Shown here in pieces: positions 39,226 through 47,481 of a DNA stretch of 64,000 bases. The notes below the pieces were generated by a model. That model ran no database searches. It had not been told where the DNA came from and saw only the letters and a list, made by a program, of their open reading frames with translations. A program made the position numbers and the translations under genes. The stretch is from Halovivax ruber XH-70. Lineage in GTDB: Archaea > Halobacteriota > Halobacteria > Halobacteriales > Natrialbaceae. Location: the NCBI RefSeq assembly GCF_000328525.1, contig NC_019964.1, positions 2,914,001 through 2,978,000 of the forward strand. The letters are read 5' to 3'. How positions within the stretch are numbered: the stretch's first letter is position 1; the number at the start of each line of letters is the position of its first letter.

Positions 39226-39492
39226 ATGATCGAAACACCCGTCCTCGTCGCGAAGTCGCTCACCTTCGTCCTGAGCCTCGTCGTTGCCGCGCTGGCTTAC
39301 CACGGCTACCGCCGAAGCGGGGAGCAACCGATGCTGTACGTCGCCGCCGGCTTCGTCTTCATCGGTGCGGGTGCAATCTGCGAGGGACTCATCCACCTCG
39401 CGTTCGACACCTCGCTCGCCTCGGCCGGCCTCATTCAGGCGGCGATCGTCTCGAGCGGCATGGTGCTCGTGTTGCTCTCGCTCCGTTCCTGA
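39226..39492 (+). CDS. DUF7521-like three-helix membrane protein
   Basis: An 88-residue protein with three helices; starts MIETPVLVAKSLTFVLSLVV, then HGYRRSGEQPMLYVAAGFVFIGAGAICEG. ATG 39226 follows a GGAG (39217-39220) with good spacing. Small membrane proteins of this type follow HTH genes throughout haloarchaea and may act as membrane sensors or anti-regulators for them, but this is inference. Confidence 0.72.
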   Translation: MIETPVLVAKSLTFVLSLVVAALAYHGYRRSGEQPMLYVAAGFVFIGAGAICEGLIHLAFDTSLASAGLIQAAIVSSGMVLVLLSLRS

Positions 39493-39531
39493 TTCGGCCG
39501 GATAGGGGCGCCGCCGACACGATCTGGACGA

Positions 39532-41124
39532 CTACCCGCCGTCGGCCCCGGTGTCGCGCTCGTCGCCCCCGTGACCGTCGCCGTCACCGTGGCTATGATC
39601 GTGGTCGTGACTGCGATCGTGATCGTGGCTGTGCTCGTGCTCGTCACCGTTGCTGTGGTCGTGTTCGTGGCCGCCACCATGGCTATGATCGTGTTCGTGA
39701 TCGTGCCCGGCCAGGACGAACTGGCTCGAGAACGCGCGGTCGACGACCTCGGGGAGCGCAGGGTGGATGTGAACCGACTCGCGGATGTCGTGGACGGTCC
39801 CCGATCCGGCTTTCATGGCGACGACGACTTCCTGAATCAGCGAGGAGGCGTCGGGTCCGACGATGTGACACCCGAGGATGGTCCCGTCGGGATCGATCAG
39901 GACTCGAACGAAGCCCTCGGCGTTCATGGCCGTCCCACGGGCCGTGTCCGCGTAGTCGTAGCTGGTCGTGGCGTACTCGCGGTCGGCCGCGACCAGTGCC
40001 TGTTCGGTCGTCCCGACGCCGGCGACCTCCGGCGAGGCGAACACGGCGTAGGGGATCGCCGTGTAGTCGATCGGGTCGAGGTCGTCGCCGAGAACGTTCC
40101 CGACGACGGTTCTGGCCTCGTGGTTGGCGTTGTGTTTCAGCAGGTACTCGCCGACGATGTCCCCGAGTGCCCAGACGTCGTCGGCCGTGGTCCGGAGGTA
40201 CTCGTCCGTCTCGATGAACCCCTGCTCGTCGGTCTCGACGCCCGGGACGTCGAGCGCAAGCGTGTCCGAGTTGGGTCGGCGGCCCGCCGCGACGAGGAGC
40301 GTGTCGCCGGTGACGGTCACGTCGTCGAGTTCGGAGACGTCGTCCCACGCGGGCGGGTAGGGTCGGGCCTCGACGGTGACCGCGTCGTCGTCCCCCGAGA
40401 CGGTGACGGCTTCGTAGCCGACGTGAACGTCGAATCGGTCTCTGTAGCGCTCGGTGAACGAGATACCGACGGGTTCGTCCGCGTGTGGCAACAGCCGGGG
40501 CCGACGACCGACGATGGTTACGTCGCTGCCGAAGGTGCCGAAGAAGTGCGCGAGTTCGGCCGCAACGTACCCGCCGCCGATTATCACGAGGTGCCCGGGC
40601 GGCGATTCGAGTTGCAGGCCCTCCCGACTCGTCAGGTACGGGACGTCCTCGATTCCCTCGATGTCAGGAATCGACGGTCGCGACCCGGCGGCGAGGAGGA
40701 TGGTCTCCGCGCGGACGCGCTCGCCGGCGTCTCGTCCCTCGACGAGCTCGATCGTGTGGTCGTCGACGAACTGGCCCATCCCCTCGAACAGGGTGTGGCG
40801 GTTCGACGAGCGCAGTCCGCGGCGGATCGACTCGGCGCTGCCCGAGACGTCGTCGTTCACTTCGCGGACGATCTCGGCGAAATCGACGCCGGTGACGTCG
40901 GCGTGGATCCCGAACGCCTCCGCGCGGTCGATCGTCTGGCGCACGGTCGCGTGATACAGCAGCCGTTTCGAGGGGATACAGCCCCGGTTGAGACAGGTTC
41001 CCCCGAGCGGGTCCTTCTCGACGACGGCGACCGATTGGTCCTGGTTCGCCACAGCGTTCGCCACGTCGAGCCCGGATCCAGAGCCGACGACGAGGAAGTC
41101 GACCGCTTCGGTTCCTGACGTCAT
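39532..41124 (-). CDS. Flavin-dependent disulfide reductase with His-rich tail
   Basis: Class I pyridine nucleotide-disulfide oxidoreductase, 530 residues. The redox disulfide is in GGTCLNRGCIPSKRLL, the NAD(P) fold is VIIGGGYVAAELAHFF, FAD contact DDVWALGDIVGEYLL and the dimer-interface base HIHPALPEVVDRA. That last segment and the lack of terminal cysteines argue against mercuric reductase and for a low-molecular-weight thiol reductase, such as mycothione reductase or the bis-gamma-glutamylcystine reductase of Halobacterium (from memory, once annotated merA). The C-terminal 60 residues are a His/Asp/Glu/Gly tail, HDHEHDHSHGGGHEH and similar, expected to bind Zn, Ni, Cu or Co. Such a tail is unusual. 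Confidence 0.9.
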   Translation of the reverse strand: MTSGTEAVDFLVVGSGSGLDVANAVANQDQSVAVVEKDPLGGTCLNRGCIPSKRLLYHATVRQTIDRAEAFGIHADVTGVDFAEIVREVNDDVSGSAESIRRGLRSSNRHTLFEGMGQFVDDHTIELVEGRDAGERVRAETILLAAGSRPSIPDIEGIEDVPYLTSREGLQLESPPGHLVIIGGGYVAAELAHFFGTFGSDVTIVGRRPRLLPHADEPVGISFTERYRDRFDVHVGYEAVTVSGDDDAVTVEARPYPPAWDDVSELDDVTVTGDTLLVAAGRRPNSDTLALDVPGVETDEQGFIETDEYLRTTADDVWALGDIVGEYLLKHNANHEARTVVGNVLGDDLDPIDYTAIPYAVFASPEVAGVGTTEQALVAADREYATTSYDYADTARGTAMNAEGFVRVLIDPDGTILGCHIVGPDASSLIQEVVVAMKAGSGTVHDIRESVHIHPALPEVVDRAFSSQFVLAGHDHEHDHSHGGGHEHDHSNGDEHEHSHDHDRSHDHDHSHGDGDGHGGDERDTGADGG

Positions 41125-41186
41125 GGGGGTCGAACCACGGCGACGGGGATGTAACTAGCAGGCAGTCGGAGAAGCGAGAGACGGCG

Positions 41187-41516
41187 TCAGATCGCGTCGT
41201 CAGGGTCGTGTTCGTCGGCCATGCGCGTCGCCTCGACCGCGTAGCGCTCACGCTCGTCGTCCCGGACGGTTCCGAGGTCGTCGGCCGCCACGTCGAGGGC
41301 GGCCGTCGTCTCGCGGATATCGGTACTGCTCGTCAACGCGCGCTCCTTGCGGAAGTAGCGTTCGCCGTCGGGGGTCGCGTAGACGAGGATGATCAGGTTC
41401 TGCTCGTCGTCGGAGTAGGTTCGCTCGACGAGCCAGACGCGAACTGTCTCGTCGTCGGTCGAACTCGCTGCACTGGGCGCGGAAACTGGATCGGACCTGG
41501 GAGCAGGATCGGACAT
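41187..41516 (-). CDS. Conserved small protein paired with TrmB-like regulator
   Basis: A 109-residue soluble protein with a Ser/Ala/Pro-rich N-terminus (about 1-22) and a compact core: VRVWLVERTYSDDEQNLIILVYATPDGERYFRKERAL followed by a charged helix. No cysteines and no recognised domain. It starts 6 bases after the regulator's stop, so they are one operon; it may modulate that regulator. Confidence 0.65.
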   Translation of the reverse strand: MSDPAPRSDPVSAPSAASSTDDETVRVWLVERTYSDDEQNLIILVYATPDGERYFRKERALTSSTDIRETTAALDVAADDLGTVRDDERERYAVEATRMADEHDPDDAI

Positions 41517-41522
41517 CGTGGC

Positions 41523-41924
41523 CTAGCTGTCGGCGACGGCGATGTCTTCGGGGGCGTCGTACTTGTTCTCGAACTCCTGGATGAGCTGGCCCATCTTCGC
41601 GTACCAGTCGTTCAACTTGCGCTGCATGTCGCTCGCGATCTGGTCGGGATCGGTGGGCCGGTAGACGTGGTAGTAGCCGCCTTGCTCGTAGTTGATCTGT
41701 TCTTTCTGGATGAAGCCACTCTGGAGGAGTCGCTGGATCGACCGGTACGCCGTCGAGCGTTCGCGGTCGACGTCGTCGGCGATCTCGTCGATCGTCAGCG
41801 GTTCGTCGCTCTCGACGACCGCCCTGAAACAGTCCTTGTCGAGTTGCTTGAGTCCGTGGATACACTCCAGCAGGCCCTCACACTCCATGTCCTGCTGAAG
41901 CTGTTCCGCCATCGACTGTGCCAT
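41523..41924 (-). CDS. TrmB-like winged-helix regulator with N-terminal cysteines
   Basis: A 133-residue regulator: a short N-terminus with Cys15, Cys21 and Cys32 (MECEGLLECIHGL, KDCFRAVV), a winged helix of TrmB type (LTIDEIADDVDRERSTAYRSIQRLLQSGFIQKEQ) and a C-terminal helix (QRKLNDWYAKMGQLIQEFENKY) for dimerisation. Cysteine-bearing one-domain TrmB proteins in haloarchaea include the redox regulator OxsR (from memory), so a thiol-based sensor is likely. Its promoter has TTTTAT about 30 bases upstream and a perfect ATTGTACAAT 48-57 bases upstream, suggesting autoregulation and making it the best candidate to bind the same element elsewhere in this window. Confidence 0.85.
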   Translation of the reverse strand: MAQSMAEQLQQDMECEGLLECIHGLKQLDKDCFRAVVESDEPLTIDEIADDVDRERSTAYRSIQRLLQSGFIQKEQINYEQGGYYHVYRPTDPDQIASDMQRKLNDWYAKMGQLIQEFENKYDAPEDIAVADS

Positions 41925-42228
41925 TTTCTACCTGAAGGGTGGGGCCACAGCGATAAAAGGGTTGTGCGTATATTGTACAATCTCGCTGAACCGGTCGAGA
42001 CCAGCTCTCCGCGGAAATTACCGGGTTGGATCGGACGGAACTCGGAGTCGATCGCCGTAGCCGTCCCGGGTTCGTCGCCGCGTGGCGGGCCCGCCGCTGG
42101 CGGGGAAGGAAACGCCGACGAAAATATGTGCGTGAAACCGCGCCGCGACCGGCGACGCCGGCGCGTTCGGTTCGAATAGAATGCGTCGGCGACGAGAAAC
42201 GGACCGTCGCGCGACGAGCCGAAACCGC
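41925..42228. other. Intergenic region with redox regulator promoter
   Basis: 304 bases between two same-strand genes. The half next to 41924 holds the regulator promoter (TTTTAT 41953-41958, ATTGTACAAT 41972-41981). The rest, 42000-42228, contains no gene I can support and should include the end of the TauE transcript. Confidence 0.5.
41972..41981. promoter_or_regulatory. ATTGTACAAT palindrome upstream of TrmB-like regulator
   Basis: Perfect 10-base palindrome, 13 bases upstream of the TATA-like TTTTAT of the regulator gene. Best example of the shared element. Confidence 0.6.
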
Positions 42229-43269
42229 TTAGTCCGCGGCGGGCGCGGTCGATCGTTCGTTCGCCCGCATGGTCGCGATCGTGCTGTAGATCACGGCGCC
42301 GCCGACCATGAACGCCGAGAGTAGGATCAGGGCGAACCCGACCGTGTTCAGCAGTTCAACGGCGAAGTAGTCGCCAGCCTGCTGGAAGGCGACGGCGATC
42401 GATCCACCCAGGAGCATCAGTCCGAAGTAGATCTTGATGTCGTCCTCGTTGACGATGCTGGTCGCGGCCGAGCCGATCCGTGCGCCGAGTGCGCTCCCGG
42501 CCAGCAGCGGGGCGACGATCGAGAGGTCGACGCCGCCTTCCATCCCGTAGAGGAAGGATCCGATCCCGCCCGAGAAGACGATCTCGAACAGGTCGGTCCC
42601 CACGGCCACCGGGACGGGAACACCGATCAGGTAGAACATCGCGGGCATGCGGATGAAGCCGCCGCCGACGCCGAGGAAGCCCGAGAGTAGCCCCGTGGCG
42701 AACGCGACGCCCAGGACCATCCACAGGGAAACCTGGATCCCGCCGGCGATCGTCATCATTGGCGGGACGCGGTAGGACTGGATCTTCTTCGCGATGTCCG
42801 GGATGGCGTCGGGATCGATCTCCCCGTCTGCGGCATCGTGGTGACCGCCGCCGCCATCGTCGCTCCCGTCGTTTTTGAGGGCGTTACGGGTAACGAACAC
42901 GCCGATCGAGCCAAGCAGGAGGACGTAGGTGACGCCGATGACCCCGCCCGCGAGGCCGAGATCCTCGAGGTAGAACACCCCGATTCGCCCGACCTCGATG
43001 CCGACCGTGGTCCCGACGATCATCAACCCGCCCAACTTGTAATCGACCTGTCCGAGGTCGTGGTGTTTCAGCGTCGCGATGACGGCCGTCCCGAAGACGA
43101 ACGCCATCCCGCTCCCGACGGCGACGCGGGCGGGGTACCCCATCACGAGCAGCGCGGGCGTGACGAGGAAGGATCCACCCATCCCGAAGAAGCCGAACAG
43201 GACGCCGACCATAAAGCCGAAGCTCACGAAGAGGATGATCATCGTGAGCGCGATTCCGAATAGCTCCAT
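42229..43269 (-). CDS. TauE/SafE-family anion exporter
   Basis: Membrane permease of the TauE/SafE (TSUP) family, 346 residues. The two half-repeats carry the glycine-rich signature: VGVLFGFFGMGGSFLVTPALLVMGYPARVAVGSGM and GLLSGFLGVGGGFIRMPAMFYLIGVPVPVAVGTDLF. A hydrophilic His/Asp-rich loop of about 35 residues separates them. Members export sulfite, sulfoacetate or import thiosulfate and other sulfur anions; here sulfite export or sulfane-sulfur traffic fits the neighbourhood (rhodanese-MBL, SQR, TusA). Begins one base after a 49-residue membrane protein. An ATTGTGTGGC half site precedes their promoter. Confidence 0.92.
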   Translation of the reverse strand: MELFGIALTMIILFVSFGFMVGVLFGFFGMGGSFLVTPALLVMGYPARVAVGSGMAFVFGTAVIATLKHHDLGQVDYKLGGLMIVGTTVGIEVGRIGVFYLEDLGLAGGVIGVTYVLLLGSIGVFVTRNALKNDGSDDGGGGHHDAADGEIDPDAIPDIAKKIQSYRVPPMMTIAGGIQVSLWMVLGVAFATGLLSGFLGVGGGFIRMPAMFYLIGVPVPVAVGTDLFEIVFSGGIGSFLYGMEGGVDLSIVAPLLAGSALGARIGSAATSIVNEDDIKIYFGLMLLGGSIAVAFQQAGDYFAVELLNTVGFALILLSAFMVGGAVIYSTIATMRANERSTAPAAD

Positions 43270-43419
43270 CTATGTACTCTTGATCGCTTTGATGACTGGT
43301 GGTGCTGCGACTCGTTCGAGGAGCCCGTAGCCGCCGTAGAGGACGATGGCCTCGACGAGGACAGCGCCCACGAGGACGGCCGCCTGTACTTCCGGTGAAA
43401 GTGCGGTTAGCTCAATCAT
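43270..43419 (-). CDS. Small single-helix protein before TauE (DUF7512-like)
   Basis: A 49-residue protein, MIELTALSPEVQAAVLVG start, one helix (about 12-33) and a C-terminal basic end (VIKAIKST). Its TAG is immediately followed by the TauE/SafE ATG, so the two are coupled. Tiny proteins in this position next to TauE/SafE are a repeated haloarchaeal arrangement as I recall; it is probably an accessory subunit. Confidence 0.7.
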   Translation of the reverse strand: MIELTALSPEVQAAVLVGAVLVEAIVLYGGYGLLERVAAPPVIKAIKST

Positions 43420-43880
43420 GGTATCGACCCGACTCGTCTTTCGGTTGTGCGTGAATCATGGGATTCTGCTCACCTCACCGTACCCCAAGAACACGTATAA
43501 CGCTTTTGGGATAGCCACACAATATTACTGCAGAGTATGTGATCGCTAACCGACGAGAATATTCCCGTGGGTTCTCTAAATATAGCGCCTCTCCGCCGGA
43601 TCCACGAGCGAGCAGGCGCGCGGGCAAACGTGACAGTCGCCGAATACTGTGCCCGTGGTGGTCCCGAATCGGAGGCACCGGAGCACGCGCGATACCTTCG
43701 GCTCCGAAGTCCACGGATCCGATCCACGCGCGGGCGTAGCAACGCCCACGACCGACGCGCGATGGGGACGCCCGCCGTTCGACCGTTCCGACCGCCGCGG
43801 CCACGTCGGCGCCGTCCCGACGGGTACCGGTATTGATCTATCCAAACAATATTATACCGTGCGTGCGTAGGAACACCTAT
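43420..43880. other. 461-base divergent intergenic region
   Basis: Holds the leftward TauE promoter (around 43496-43523) and the rightward UspA promoter with ATTATACCG at 43851-43859 preceded by ACAAT. The middle, about 43545-43830, is GC-rich with open frames in several phases but none with a supported start or family match; I see nothing coding in it. Confidence 0.5.
43514..43523. promoter_or_regulatory. ATTGTRCAAT-type half site upstream of TauE unit
   Basis: Minus strand ATTGTGTGGC, about 10 bases upstream of the TATA-like GTTATACG (about 43496-43503). One half of the palindrome matches; spacing to TATA agrees with the trx and regulator promoters. Confidence 0.45.
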
Positions 43881-44726
43881 ATGAAAGCAGTCATCGCAAC
43901 GGACCTCTCGGCCGCAAGCGAAGCCACGATCGAGAACGAAACCTGCCTCGAGTGTCTCGGGAACATCGGCATCGAAGAGATCCACCTCGTCACCGTCATC
44001 CCGTCGAACGTCCACGCGGGCATGCCCGGGATGGACTTCGAGAAGCGACGCCGACAGGCCCTCGACCGGTACAGCACCGTCATCGAGAACGCCGGGTTCG
44101 ACGTCGAGACCCACGTCGTCCGCGGGACGCCCCACCGCCGCATCACGGGCATCGCCGAGACGATCGGTGCGAGCCTGACGGTCGTCGGGTCGCGCGGGAA
44201 GAGCCCGCTCGAGAACCGCGTCATCGGCTCGACCGCGCGCAACCTCGCGCGGACGACGGAGACGCCGCTGCTGGTCAACCGCGTCGAGCGCGAGGCCGAC
44301 GAGCCCGACCTGCTCGAGTCGCACCTGTTCCAGCGGATGCTCTACGCCACTGACTTCTCCGAGAACGCCGAACACGCGTTCGAATTGTTCTCCGTTCTCA
44401 AGAACGCAACCGAGGAGGCCAGGCTGGTCCACGTACAGACCCCGAAGGATCCCGGCCTGCCGGAAGACGCGAACCCCGAGATGCGCCTCGACGAACTGGC
44501 GACCCAGCTCGAAGCGTGGGACATCGAGGTCGAGACCGAGGTTCGCGAGGGCGACCCGGCCGACGAGGTCATGGCCGCCGAAGCCGACTACGAGCCGTCG
44601 ACCACCCTCGTCGGCTCGCGCGGACACAGCCGACTCCGCAGGCTGCTGCTCGGCAGCGTCTCCGAGGACATCGTCGCTCGCGCGAACGGAAACGTGCTCC
44701 TCGTGCCGCCGGGCGCGCACGTCTGA
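43881..44726 (+). CDS. Tandem-domain UspA protein
   Basis: A 281-residue protein with two UspA domains. Domain 1 (1-140) starts MKAVIATDLSAASEATIENETCLECLG, with a CLEC pair, and has the weaker nucleotide consensus VVGSRGKSPLENRVIGSTARNLARTTETPLLV; domain 2 (about 152-280) ends STTLVGSRGHSRLRRLLLGSVSEDIVARANGNVLLV. The CLEC motif is unusual for Usp proteins and could be redox-sensitive. The TATA-like ATTATACCG is about 25 bases upstream of the start. Confidence 0.9.
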   Translation: MKAVIATDLSAASEATIENETCLECLGNIGIEEIHLVTVIPSNVHAGMPGMDFEKRRRQALDRYSTVIENAGFDVETHVVRGTPHRRITGIAETIGASLTVVGSRGKSPLENRVIGSTARNLARTTETPLLVNRVEREADEPDLLESHLFQRMLYATDFSENAEHAFELFSVLKNATEEARLVHVQTPKDPGLPEDANPEMRLDELATQLEAWDIEVETEVREGDPADEVMAAEADYEPSTTLVGSRGHSRLRRLLLGSVSEDIVARANGNVLLVPPGAHV

Positions 44727-44783
44727 AGCGTCTCTCGTCCGTCTACTCCACGTCTCGTGTCGCCTGGCGCGGACGGCTGCGGC

Positions 44784-45248
44784 CTACCCGTTTCGAAGCT
44801 CGATGTCGCCGACCATCGTGGTCGGGTGGACCTCGCAGATGTAGGTCACCATCTCGCTACTGACCTCGAACTCGAGCCACTGGTCGTCGCCCGGTTCCGT
44901 GACGATCTCCGTCTGGAGGTCGTCGACGACCGCCTCGCTCTCGTCGTGGATTGCGATGTTGTGTTGGGCGCCGTCACCTTGCGTCCACCCGATCTCGTAG
45001 GTCTCGCCCTCGACGAGCGAGAGCGTCGGGTTCGTCGACCCCTCGATCGCACTCGGCGCGAGCCCTTCCCACCCGGCCGTGATGCCGTCGAGCTCGATCT
45101 GTGCGCCGGGTTCGAGTTCGGTCACGCTACTCGCACCGTTGCCGCCACCACCCGGTCCACCGCCATCGCCGCCACAACCTGCGAGAGACACCGCTGCAAC
45201 CGCTGCCCCGGCTCGTAACACCGCTCGTCGAGTGAATCGAGCACTCAT
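44784..45248 (-). CDS. Halocyanin-like blue-copper lipoprotein
   Basis: A 154-residue exported cupredoxin: twin-arginine lipobox signal (FTRRAVLRAGAAVAAVSLAGC, Cys about 25), a glycine-rich linker and one blue-copper domain with the ligands His in GAQHNIAIHD and Cys-His-Met in YICEVHPTTMVG. Halocyanins carry electrons to terminal oxidases or nitrite reductase on the outside of the membrane. Unlike the protein at 22902 it keeps the methionine. ATG 45248 chosen; the 59-codon extension is not supported. Confidence 0.88.
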   Translation of the reverse strand: MSARFTRRAVLRAGAAVAAVSLAGCGGDGGGPGGGGNGASSVTELEPGAQIELDGITAGWEGLAPSAIEGSTNPTLSLVEGETYEIGWTQGDGAQHNIAIHDESEAVVDDLQTEIVTEPGDDQWLEFEVSSEMVTYICEVHPTTMVGDIELRNG

Positions 45249-45427
45249 ACCGAACAGACACCGAAACTGGTGATAAAGCGCTGGTGCCGTGCCGATGAGT
45301 CTCTCTCGATCGAGACCGACACCGACGACGGACAGTGGCGCGAATCGACCGATCGTATTTCCCGGTGGCCATCGTAAGCGTGAGATACCACCGTGATCGG
45401 ACCGACGACCACGAAGGGGAGGCAACC

Positions 45428-46309
45428 GTGCTAGCCCTCGTCGACGCGTTCGTCGGCCTCACCGGCGAGAACCCCGTCGTGCAGGGACTCGCCGGCGGCC
45501 TCGTCATCGCCGCGTTGAACCTGTTCGGCGCGTCGCTCGTCTTCGTCTGGCGCGACCCATCCGAACGCGCGCTAGACGGCGCGCTGGGCTTCGCCGCGGG
45601 TGTGATGCTCGCCGCGGCGTTCACGAGCCTCATCATCCCTGGCATCGAGCAGTACTCCGGCGGTGACCCGATTCCGACCCTCGTCGGGGTCGCCCTCGGC
45701 GTCGCTTTCCTCGATCGAGCGGACATCCTCGTCCCCCACGCCCACTACCTCCTGACGGGCAGCAGGCGGCCCGACATCGGGGATCCGATCGCCGACGAGG
45801 GAACTGACCCCGGAGAACCGGCCGAATCGAGAGCGAGCGAAACCGCCGCAGAGCGCTCGGAGCGCCTCGCCCCCGTCGTGCTGTTCATCCTCGCCATCAC
45901 GTTGCACAACATGCCCGAGGGGCTGGCCGTCGGCGTCGGCTTCGGCTCCGGCAACGTCGAGAACGCGGTCGCGCTCATGCTCGCGATCGGTATCCAGAAC
46001 ATTCCGGAGGGACTCGCCGTCTCCGTCGCCGCCATCAACGCGGGGCTGGACCGACGCATCTACGCCGTCTTCGCCGGGCTCCGATCCGGTGTCGTCGAGA
46101 TTCCCCTCGCCGTGCTGGGCGCGCTCGCCGTGGCCACGGTCGAGCCGTTGCTCCCCTACGCGATGGGCTTTGCCGCAGGCGCGATGCTCTTCGTCATCTC
46201 CGACGAGATCATCCCCGAGACGCACACCCGCGGCCACGAGCGGATCGCTACCCTCGGCGTCATGGCCGGGGTGATCGTCATGCTGTACTTGGACGTGAGT
46301 CTTGGGTAA
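45428..46309 (+). CDS. ZIP-family metal transporter
   Basis: Divalent metal transporter (Zn, Fe or Mn), about 293 residues, eight helices. The metal site is seen in helix 4, LAITLHNMPEGLAVGVGFG, and helix 5, IGIQNIPEGLAVSVAAI. The loop 3-4 is acidic. I prefer the GTG at 45428 because a good ribosome site (GGGGAGG, about 45417-45423) precedes it and translation begins right before helix 1; ATG 45335 would add 31 residues that do not look like protein. Confidence 0.9.
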   Translation: MLALVDAFVGLTGENPVVQGLAGGLVIAALNLFGASLVFVWRDPSERALDGALGFAAGVMLAAAFTSLIIPGIEQYSGGDPIPTLVGVALGVAFLDRADILVPHAHYLLTGSRRPDIGDPIADEGTDPGEPAESRASETAAERSERLAPVVLFILAITLHNMPEGLAVGVGFGSGNVENAVALMLAIGIQNIPEGLAVSVAAINAGLDRRIYAVFAGLRSGVVEIPLAVLGALAVATVEPLLPYAMGFAAGAMLFVISDEIIPETHTRGHERIATLGVMAGVIVMLYLDVSLG

Positions 46310-46357
46310 CGACCGCGAGTGTCGCTACCGAGTCGGCCGCACTGGGCGCCGACCACC

Positions 46358-46377
46358 GAGAGAGAGAGAGAGAGAGA
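46358..46377. repeat. GA dinucleotide repeat
   Basis: Twenty bases of alternating GA, 32 bases upstream of the ATTGTGGAAA element of the OsmC gene. Similar to the longer tract at 49256. Confidence 0.9.
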
Positions 46378-46408
46378 CGTCGCCGGGCGACCGTCGGTTA
46401 TTCCCAGT

Positions 46409-46418
46409 ATTGTGGAAA
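46409..46418. promoter_or_regulatory. ATTGTRCAAT-type element upstream of OsmC gene
   Basis: ATTGTGGAAA, ten bases upstream of the TATA-like ATTAAAC (46429-46435). The OsmC ATG is about 95 bases further, so the message would have a leader of about 70 bases. Confidence 0.45.
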
Positions 46419-46530
46419 CTGAACAGGGATTAAACGACCGCGAGCACGACGTGTCGGTACGGACGGAATTCGCCGGCGACACCCCCGACTGGCGGTCGAT
46501 CCGGCGACCGACCGGCACACGAACCCCACC

Positions 46531-46956
46531 ATGACAACGACAGACTCCCTGACGACGTACGAACTGACCGGCGAGCGGTTGAGCCCGCGACGAATGCGAA
46601 TCGACACCGGCGACGCGGAGTTCGTCGTCGGCGCCGACGTAAATCCCGTCGAGTACTTTCTGGGTGCCGTCCTCGGGTGTCTGAACTCCACGGGATCCGT
46701 GGTCGCCCGCGACATGGACGTCACGATCGACGAGCTGACGGTGCAGGTCGCAGGTGACGTCGACTACGCGACCTATCGCGGCGAGCCATCGGACGCGCGA
46801 CCGGGACTTCAGGAGCTCGACGTGGAGATTTCCGTCGAGAGCGACGCCGACGAGGAGACCATAGACGCGTGGCTCGCCGCGGTCGAGAACCGCTGTCCAG
46901 TCACCGACAACGTCGAGAACGAGACGGCCGTCACGGTCAGCGTCGAGTCGGCCTGA
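46531..46956 (+). CDS. OsmC/Ohr-family thiol peroxidase-like protein
   Basis: A 141-residue OsmC-fold protein with the two cysteine motifs: VEYFLGAVLGCLNSTGSV and the C-terminal ENRCPVTDNV. In OsmC/Ohr enzymes these cysteines reduce organic hydroperoxides; the subgroup found beside TusA/SQR genes may act on persulfides. Convergent with the TusA-SQR-DUF1641 operon (12 bases between stops). Promoter element ATTGTGGAAA upstream. Confidence 0.9.
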   Translation: MTTTDSLTTYELTGERLSPRRMRIDTGDAEFVVGADVNPVEYFLGAVLGCLNSTGSVVARDMDVTIDELTVQVAGDVDYATYRGEPSDARPGLQELDVEISVESDADEETIDAWLAAVENRCPVTDNVENETAVTVSVESA

Positions 46957-46968
46957 GCCGGCGCGACG

Positions 46969-47481
46969 CTACCGCGTTTCACGCCCGACCGCCTTCGCCA
47001 GGGAGAGCAAGAAACCCACCCCGGCCTGTACTTCCGGATCCCGCATCGCTTTGACGAGCCCGATCACACCCACGGGTGCTGCCGGCTCCGCGCCCGCCTC
47101 GCCGACAGCCGCGAGCAGGGATTCGAGCGTTCGAGCCACGTCCTCGTCGGCCGCCGTGTCGGCGACCTCGCCCAGGCTGGTCCCGGTGGCCGCCAACTGG
47201 GTGACCATCTCGTCGTCCATCGCCTGCGAGCCCAGCGCGGCGACGTCCGCAAGCGCCGCCAGGTCGTCGAGCGTTCCCGACCGCTGGAGTCGAGCGAGCG
47301 TCTCGACGGCCTCGGCGAGGTCGTCGGCATTCTCACCGGTCGCCGCGCCGAGCCGATCGCGCTCGGTGGTGGCTGTGGCTTCCGCTGACGCCGCCGCGTC
47401 GGCGTCCGGGGTCGGTTCTACGTCGGTCGCGTCGTTGGAGTCGGTGGAATCGGCGTCGGTCGTGTGGTCTGAGTCAGTCAT
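46969..47481 (-). CDS. DUF1641 protein
   Basis: A 170-residue protein: an acidic, low-complexity N-terminus of about 45 residues and a helical DUF1641 domain (LAEAVETLARLQRSGTLDDLAALADV, ending GVIGLVKAMRDPEVQAGVGFLLSLAKAVG). DUF1641 partners sulfide:quinone oxidoreductase in haloarchaea and formate dehydrogenase in bacteria and probably helps membrane attachment or quinone access. Its ATG shares a base with the SQR stop (TGATG). Confidence 0.87.
   Translation of the reverse strand: MTDSDHTTDADSTDSNDATDVEPTPDADAAASAEATATTERDRLGAATGENADDLAEAVETLARLQRSGTLDDLAALADVAALGSQAMDDEMVTQLAATGTSLGEVADTAADEDVARTLESLLAAVGEAGAEPAAPVGVIGLVKAMRDPEVQAGVGFLLSLAKAVGRETR

Noticed and set aside
39532-41124. Annotation as mercuric reductase (MerA)
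   Set aside because: No N-terminal HMA domain and no C-terminal vicinal cysteines; instead HIHPALPE and a His-rich tail.
43475-43836. Several 70-110 codon ORFs in the TauE-UspA intergenic region
   Set aside because: Overlapping frames on both strands, Arg-rich, no start signals or family similarity; the region better fits promoters and non-coding DNA.
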